Positions 59,804 to 64,000 of a stretch of DNA of 64,000 nucleotides are shown one piece after another; the first letter of the stretch is position 1; the number at the start of each line of letters is the position of its first letter. Source of the DNA: Variovorax ginsengisoli (lineage in GTDB: Bacteria; Pseudomonadota; Gammaproteobacteria; Burkholderiales; Burkholderiaceae_C); the NCBI RefSeq assembly GCF_030486595.1, contig NZ_JAUJZH010000007.1, positions 62,001-126,000 of the forward strand. Reading direction: 5' to 3'. Made by a program: the position numbers and the translations under genes. A model generated the notes under the pieces. The model was not told the origin of the DNA. It did no database searches and saw only the letters and a program-made list of their open reading frames with translations.

Positions 59804-60778
59804 TCAGTCCGACCGGATGCCCGCCGCCTTCACGATCTTGCCGTTGTTCGCGTACTCGCTCGCGATCTCGTCGGCGAAGGTGTCGGCCCGGCCACCGGTC
59901 GGCACGTTGTCGGTCGCCAGCAGCTTGGCGCGCAGGTCGGGGCTGGCCAGTGCCTTGTTGATCTCGACGTTGTACTTCTCGATCAGGATGGCCGGCGTAC
60001 CGGCCGGCGCGAAGACACCGAACTGCGACGACAGGTTGGCCGCCGGATAGCCCAGTTCGGCCAGCGTCGCGACCTTCGGCAGGGTCTCGAGCCGCGCCGG
60101 GGCGCCGACCGCCAGCGGCCGCAGCCTGCCGGTCTGGATCTGCGCCGAGACGGTCGGCCCGGCATTGGTCGACAGCACCTCGAACTGGCCGCCGAGCGCG
60201 TCGTTGAGCTGTTGGCCGCCGCCCTTGTACGGGATGTGCGTGATGTCGACCTGGGCCGCCGCGCGCAGCTGTTCGAGCACGATGTGGCCGAGCGATGCCT
60301 GTCCGGACGTGGCCCAGCGAACCGCGCCCGGACGCGCCCGGGCGTCGTCGAGCAGGCTGCGCAAGTCGCGCATGCCGGTCGCCGGCGTGGCCAGCAGCAG
60401 CACCGGCGAATACATCACGCTGGCGACCGGCGCGATGTCCTTGATCGGGTCGAAGGGCGAGCGGCCCAGGTGCGGGTTCAGCACCAGCGGGCTGATCGCC
60501 GAAAAGCCCAAGGTGGCGCCATCGGGTGCCGCCTTGGCGACCGCGTCCATGCCGATCGTGCCGCTGGCGCCGGCCTTGTTCTCGACCACCAGCGTGCTGC
60601 CGAGCTGGGCCGCCAGCTTGTCGGCCAGCGCCCGCGCGACCACGTCGCTGACGCCGCCCGAGGGATAGGCGACCACCAGCCGGATGGTCTTGGGAACCAC
60701 CTGAGCCGGCGCGGCGACCGAGGCCAGCATCAGGCCCAGCGCCGCGACGAGCGCTGCAGGACGCAACTTCAGAGACAT
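59804..60778 (-). CDS. Bug family (TctC-like) periplasmic solute receptor
   Basis: A 324-residue receptor with an export signal ending near VAAPAQ. Family motifs: IRLVVAYPSGGVSDVVARAL, VVENKAGASGTIGMDAVAKA, THIPYKGGGQQLNDALGGQF. An orphan, with no TctAB nearby. It lies 38 bases after xerD on the minus strand. The ligand is unknown. Confidence 0.9.
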   Translation of the reverse strand: MSLKLRPAALVAALGLMLASVAAPAQVVPKTIRLVVAYPSGGVSDVVARALADKLAAQLGSTLVVENKAGASGTIGMDAVAKAAPDGATLGFSAISPLVLNPHLGRSPFDPIKDIAPVASVMYSPVLLLATPATGMRDLRSLLDDARARPGAVRWATSGQASLGHIVLEQLRAAAQVDITHIPYKGGGQQLNDALGGQFEVLSTNAGPTVSAQIQTGRLRPLAVGAPARLETLPKVATLAELGYPAANLSSQFGVFAPAGTPAILIEKYNVEINKALASPDLRAKLLATDNVPTGGRADTFADEIASEYANNGKIVKAAGIRSD

Positions 60779-60815
60779 CGTGAAAACTCCTGGATTCATC
60801 CTGCGCATTGTCGTT

Positions 60816-61730
60816 TCAGCCTCGCGGGTGGTGCCGGGCGTGCATCTGCTTGAGCCGCTCGCGCGCCACGTGGGTGTAGATGGTGGTGGTCGAGATGTCG
60901 GCATGGCCCAGCAGCAGCTGGACCGCGCGCAGGTCGGCGCCATGGTTCAGCAGGTGGGTGGCGAAGGCATGCCGCAGCGTGTGGGGCGACAGCGGCACGT
61001 GGATGCCGGCCGCCAGGGTGTACTTCTTGACGATGATCCAGAACATCACGCGCGTCATGCCGGCGCCGCGGGCGGTCACGAACAGGTCGGGCGTCTGCTG
61101 ACCGTCGAGGATCGGCGGCCGGGCATCGTGCAGGTAGCGCTCGATCCAGCGCCGCGCCTCGCCGCCGAAGGGCACCAGCCGCTCCTTGCTGCCCTTGCCG
61201 AGCACCCGGATCACGCCGTCGTTGAGGCTCAGCTCGAACACCTTGAGCGACACCAGTTCGCTGACCCGCAGGCCGCTCGCATACATCAGCTCGAGCATCG
61301 CGCGGTCGCGCAGGCCCAGCGGCGTGTCGACATCTGGCGCGGCCAGCAGGTCGTCGACCTGCTTCTCCGACAGGGTCTTGATCGCCCGCGGCATCTGCCG
61401 GGCCGGCGCCAGCCGCAGGCTCGGGTCGGCCGCGATGCGATGCTCGCGCAGAGCCCATCGGTAGTAGCGCTTGAACACCGTGAGCCTGCGGTTGGCCGAG
61501 GTCGCCTTGCCGCGGTCGGACAGGCGCGCGCCCATGTAGGCCTGCAGGTCGCTTTCCAATGCCGCGTTCAGCGGCTTGCCGCGCTGGGCATGCAGCCAGT
61601 GGGCGAACAGCGCGAGATCGCGCCGGTAGGCGGCCAGCGTGTTCTTCGACAGGCCGTCCTCGAGCCACAGGGCGTCGACGAAGTCGTCTATCTCGGGGGT
61701 CTCCAGGGGTGCTTCGATGGCCTCGCTCAT
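60816..61730 (-). CDS. xerD: site-specific tyrosine recombinase XerD
   Basis: A 304-residue recombinase for chromosome dimer resolution at dif with XerC. The SAM-like N-terminal domain opens LSKNTLAAYRRDLALFAHWL. The catalytic residues are Arg in MYASGLRVSELVSL, Lys in VLGKGSKERLVP, HxxR in SPHTLRHAFATHLL, His in LLGHADISTT and Tyr in TIYTHV. ATG at 61730 is preferred to a TTG nine bases earlier. TATCTT lies seven bases before it and there is no Shine-Dalgarno. Length is normal, so it is the housekeeping enzyme rather than an integrase. Confidence 0.95.
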   Translation of the reverse strand: MSEAIEAPLETPEIDDFVDALWLEDGLSKNTLAAYRRDLALFAHWLHAQRGKPLNAALESDLQAYMGARLSDRGKATSANRRLTVFKRYYRWALREHRIAADPSLRLAPARQMPRAIKTLSEKQVDDLLAAPDVDTPLGLRDRAMLELMYASGLRVSELVSLKVFELSLNDGVIRVLGKGSKERLVPFGGEARRWIERYLHDARPPILDGQQTPDLFVTARGAGMTRVMFWIIVKKYTLAAGIHVPLSPHTLRHAFATHLLNHGADLRAVQLLLGHADISTTTIYTHVARERLKQMHARHHPRG

Positions 61731-61743
61731 GGTGTGCAAGATA

Positions 61744-61782
61744 ACAAAAAAGAAAAAGCCGCCCGGATGCCGGGCGGCTTTG
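61744..61782 (-). terminator. strong intrinsic terminator after the Bug receptor
   Basis: Minus-strand stem GCCGCCCGG/CCGGGCGGC with a two- to three-base loop, then a T-rich run TTTTTCTTTTTTGTT. It ends the transcript of the receptor at 61800 just before xerD. Confidence 0.9.
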
Positions 61783-61799
61783 GCCTGAATGCAGCGAAA

Positions 61800-62774
61800 T
61801 CAGTCGAGTTGCAGCTTTTGCTTGACGACGACCTGCTTGTAGACCTCGTATTCGGCCTTGATCTGGGCCGCGAACTGCTCGGGCGTGTTGGCCACGATCA
61901 GCGAGCCGGTGTCCTCGATGCGCTTGCGCACGGCCGGGTCCTCGACCGACTTCTTGACGCCGGCGTTGATCTTGTCGACCACCTCCTTCGGCAGGCCCTT
62001 GGGGCCCAGGATGCCGTAGTAGGCCATGCGGTTGACCGGCTCCAGGCCGACTTCCTTGAAGGTCGGCACGTTCGGCAGCGCGGCAAGGCGCTGCGGTGCC
62101 GACACCACGATCGGCACCAGCTTGCCGCTCTGGATGAACGGCAGCGCCGACGGGATGTTGTCGAACATGATCGCCACCTGCCCGGCCACCACGTCGTTCA
62201 GCGCCGGGCCGGCGCCGCGGTAGGGAATGTGCGTGACGTAGGTGTTGGTCAGGCTCTTGTAGAGCTCCATGAGCAGGTGGCCGATGCCGCCCGTGCCCGA
62301 GGACGCGTAGGAATACTTGCCGGGATTCTTCTTGAGTTCGGCCACGAACTCGGCGTAGTTCTTGGCCGGGAAGCTCGGGTGCACCGCGATGATGTTCGGC
62401 GTCGCCGCGATGTTGACGATCGGCGTGAAGTCGTTGATCGGGTCGTAAGGCGTCTTCGGGTTGATGGCCGGGTTGGCGGCGGTGCTGGACACCGTGGCCA
62501 CGCCGAGCTTGTAGCCGTCCGGGGCGGCCCGCGCCGTTTCGGTGGCGCCCACGATGCCGCCGCCGCCGGCTTTGTTGATCACGATCACGCTCTGGCCGAG
62601 CGCCTTGCCGAGCGGCTCGGAAATGACGCGCGCCACGATGTCCGTGGTGCCGCCCGGCGCGAACGGCACCTGCAGTTCGATCGGCCGGGTCGGGTAGCCC
62701 TGCGCCCAGCTGGAACCGGCGAGCGCGAACAGCGCGGCAGCGCCTGCGAGCGCGCTCCATTGACGACGTTGCAT
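61800..62774 (-). CDS. Bug family (TctC-like) periplasmic solute receptor
   Basis: A 324-residue receptor with signal peptide ending LAGSSWAQ. Motifs: IELQVPFAPGGTTDIVARVI, VIVINKAGGGGIVGATETAR, THIPYRGAGPALNDVVAGQV. An orphan, transcribed away from the AEC transporter gene and ended by a strong terminator. The ligand is unknown. Confidence 0.91.
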   Translation of the reverse strand: MQRRQWSALAGAAALFALAGSSWAQGYPTRPIELQVPFAPGGTTDIVARVISEPLGKALGQSVIVINKAGGGGIVGATETARAAPDGYKLGVATVSSTAANPAINPKTPYDPINDFTPIVNIAATPNIIAVHPSFPAKNYAEFVAELKKNPGKYSYASSGTGGIGHLLMELYKSLTNTYVTHIPYRGAGPALNDVVAGQVAIMFDNIPSALPFIQSGKLVPIVVSAPQRLAALPNVPTFKEVGLEPVNRMAYYGILGPKGLPKEVVDKINAGVKKSVEDPAVRKRIEDTGSLIVANTPEQFAAQIKAEYEVYKQVVVKQKLQLD

Positions 62775-62852
62775 TGAATAGCCTCCTCGGGCCGAGAAAC
62801 GAAAAGGCGGATGCTAACGGGTGACGGCCGCCGCCCACCCCGTGGATAACCC

Positions 62853-63785
62853 ATGGACGACACGGATATCCTCGAAGCGGTGAACTATGCCCAGCTCCTC
62901 TTCCCCGACTTCTCCCTCATCGCCTGTGGCTGGCTGCTGTGCCGCTACACCCCCCTTGACCGCCGCGTCTGGGACCAGGTCGAAAGCCTGGTCTACTACT
63001 TTCTTTTTCCGGTGCTGCTTTTCCACTCGATCGTGCGCAGCCCGCTCGACTTCGGCGCCACCTCGAACCTGCTGACCGCGGGCGTGGGCGTCGGCCTGTG
63101 TGGGATCGCGCTTTCTTATGCCCTGCCCTTCCTGCCCGGCATCGGCGCCCATATCGACCGCCGCGACCATGCCGCCAGCGCGCAGATCGCCTTCCGCTTC
63201 AATTCCTTCATCTGCCTCGCCCTGGCCGACCGGATCGCGGGGCCCGAGGGCCTGCTGATGATCGCGGTGCTGATCGGCGTCTGCGTGCCGATGTTCAACA
63301 TCGCGGCGGTCTGGCCGATGACGCGGCACGCTCAGACCGGCCTGGCGCGCCAGCTGCTGCGCAACCCGCTGATCATCGCCACCGTCACCGGGCTCATCGC
63401 CAACCTGCTGGGGCTGGGCGTGCCGACCTGGCTCGAGCCGACGCTGTCGCGCATCGGCGCGGCCTCGCTGGCGCTGGGCCTGATGGCCGCCGGCGCCGGC
63501 ATGCAGTTCGCGACGATCGCGCGCGGCAAGGTGCTGGCGCTGTCGGTGCTGACGATCCGGCACCTGCTGCTGCCCTTGATCGGCTGGTGGCTCGCGGTGG
63601 TGCTCAAGCTTCATCCGGCCCAGGCCGCGGTGCTGCTGACCTTCTCGGCCGTGCCGACCGCCTCGAGCGCCTATGTGCTGGCGGCGCGCATGGGCTACAA
63701 CGGCCCCTACGTCGCCGGGCTGGTGACGCTGTCCACCTTGCTGGGCGTGGCCAGCCTGCCATTCGCGCTGGGGCTGATCCGCTAG
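62853..63785 (+). CDS. AEC (auxin efflux carrier) family transporter
   Basis: A 310-residue membrane protein with about ten helices. It has the N-terminal helix region YAQLLFPDFSLIACGWLLCR, and characteristic segments FNSFICLALADRIAGPEGLL and AVLLTFSAVPTASSAYVLAA. Members export or import carboxylates such as malonate or malate. It is divergent from the Bug receptor at 61800. Confidence 0.9.
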   Translation: MDDTDILEAVNYAQLLFPDFSLIACGWLLCRYTPLDRRVWDQVESLVYYFLFPVLLFHSIVRSPLDFGATSNLLTAGVGVGLCGIALSYALPFLPGIGAHIDRRDHAASAQIAFRFNSFICLALADRIAGPEGLLMIAVLIGVCVPMFNIAAVWPMTRHAQTGLARQLLRNPLIIATVTGLIANLLGLGVPTWLEPTLSRIGAASLALGLMAAGAGMQFATIARGKVLALSVLTIRHLLLPLIGWWLAVVLKLHPAQAAVLLTFSAVPTASSAYVLAARMGYNGPYVAGLVTLSTLLGVASLPFALGLIR

Positions 63786-63804
63786 GACCCGCTACGATGC
63801 AGCG

Positions 63805-64000
63805 ATGCGCTACCCGCTCCTGGCCGTCCTTGCCGCATCGTCGCTGACGATAGCGGTCCAGGCGCAGGAGTACACCCGCTACCAGGGCAGCTGGAGCGGG
63901 CCCTTCCTGTTCTACGTGGCGCAGCAGGACACCGGCACCCAGGGATCGCCCGAGGTCTTCGCGGGCACGCTGCAGATCGAGATCGACGGCGCGGTGCGCG
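63805..64000 (+). CDS. exported protein, truncated by window end
   Basis: The first 65 residues of a protein starting RYPLLAVLAASSLTIAVQAQ, a signal peptide. The mature part begins EYTRYQGSWSGPFLFYVAQQ. TACGAT lies six bases before the ATG and no Shine-Dalgarno is seen. It follows the AEC gene by 19 bases. The visible part has no recognised domain. Confidence 0.6.
   Translation, partial: MRYPLLAVLAASSLTIAVQAQEYTRYQGSWSGPFLFYVAQQDTGTQGSPEVFAGTLQIEIDGAVR

Noticed and set aside
60816..61730. XerD as an integrase marking an integron or genomic island
   Set aside because: Length, motif set and housekeeping neighbourhood fit chromosomal XerD; no attachment site, cassette array or tRNA is adjacent.

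Overview
The window is about 68% GC, densely coded, and looks like a chromosomal segment of a Burkholderiales bacterium, most likely a Comamonadaceae member near Variovorax. The evidence is the housekeeping gene neighbourhoods (pyrG-kdsA-DUF1330-eno-ftsB, dapA-bamC), three orphan Bug-type (TctC) solute receptors, and a dispersed GC-rich intergenic repeat. No tRNA, rRNA, insertion sequence, prophage or CRISPR array was seen. No gap between genes exceeds about 220 bases.

Left part (1-19.8 kb): a circularly permuted ATP-grasp gene runs off the left edge and is followed by comEC, both on the minus strand. Divergent from them is a plus-strand peptide-ligase-like island: a large transglutaminase/DUF2126 protein, an ATP-grasp/alpha-E fusion, a second transglutaminase with a (Ser-Gln)9 tail, a RidA protein and an Lrp regulator. 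A two-gene AmmeMemoRadiSam pair follows, then a saccharopine-dehydrogenase-like gene and a Crp/Fnr regulator on the minus strand. Divergent from the regulator is a small catabolic operon: kynureninase-like PLP enzyme, SRPBCC-like protein, Bug receptor, RidA, and KynB-like cyclase.

Centre-left (19.8-26.6 kb): one minus-strand operon joins a polar-amino-acid-type ABC importer (two permeases, receptor, ATPase) to kguE-kguK-kguD-ptxS-like genes. Its promoter carries an exact copy of the 14-bp palindrome known as the Pseudomonas PtxS operator. I read this as a 2-ketogluconate utilisation operon in which the usual KguT permease is replaced by an ABC transporter.

Middle (26.6-45.8 kb): a CorA-like ion channel gene; a very large membrane patatin divergent from a NAPE-PLD-like lipoprotein; parC, a lytic transglycosylase and parE; an MFS transporter, a 46-residue membrane peptide and a methyltransferase; dapA-bamC-MBL hydrolase; and the ribosomal oxygenase roxA with a companion gene.

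Right part (45.8-64 kb): an SlyD-like isomerase, a glycine-zipper lipoprotein, dut and coaBC; the pyrG-kdsA-DUF1330-eno-ftsB run; a small P-loop protein and an FMN reductase; a proline/tyrosine-rich secreted protein; hslO; a gamma carbonic anhydrase divergent from a DUF455 ferritin-like gene; a TetR-controlled thiolase/MaoC pair; two Bug receptors flanking xerD; an AEC transporter; and a truncated exported protein.

Three sequence-level signals stand out. First, a dispersed repeat sits just upstream of start codons, and two copies form tiny ORFs that overlap both neighbouring genes by ATGA. Second, many first genes of transcription units have a -10-like hexamer only 6 to 8 bases before ATG and no Shine-Dalgarno, which suggests leaderless mRNAs. 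Third, specific operator palindromes can be assigned to the PtxS-like and TetR regulators.
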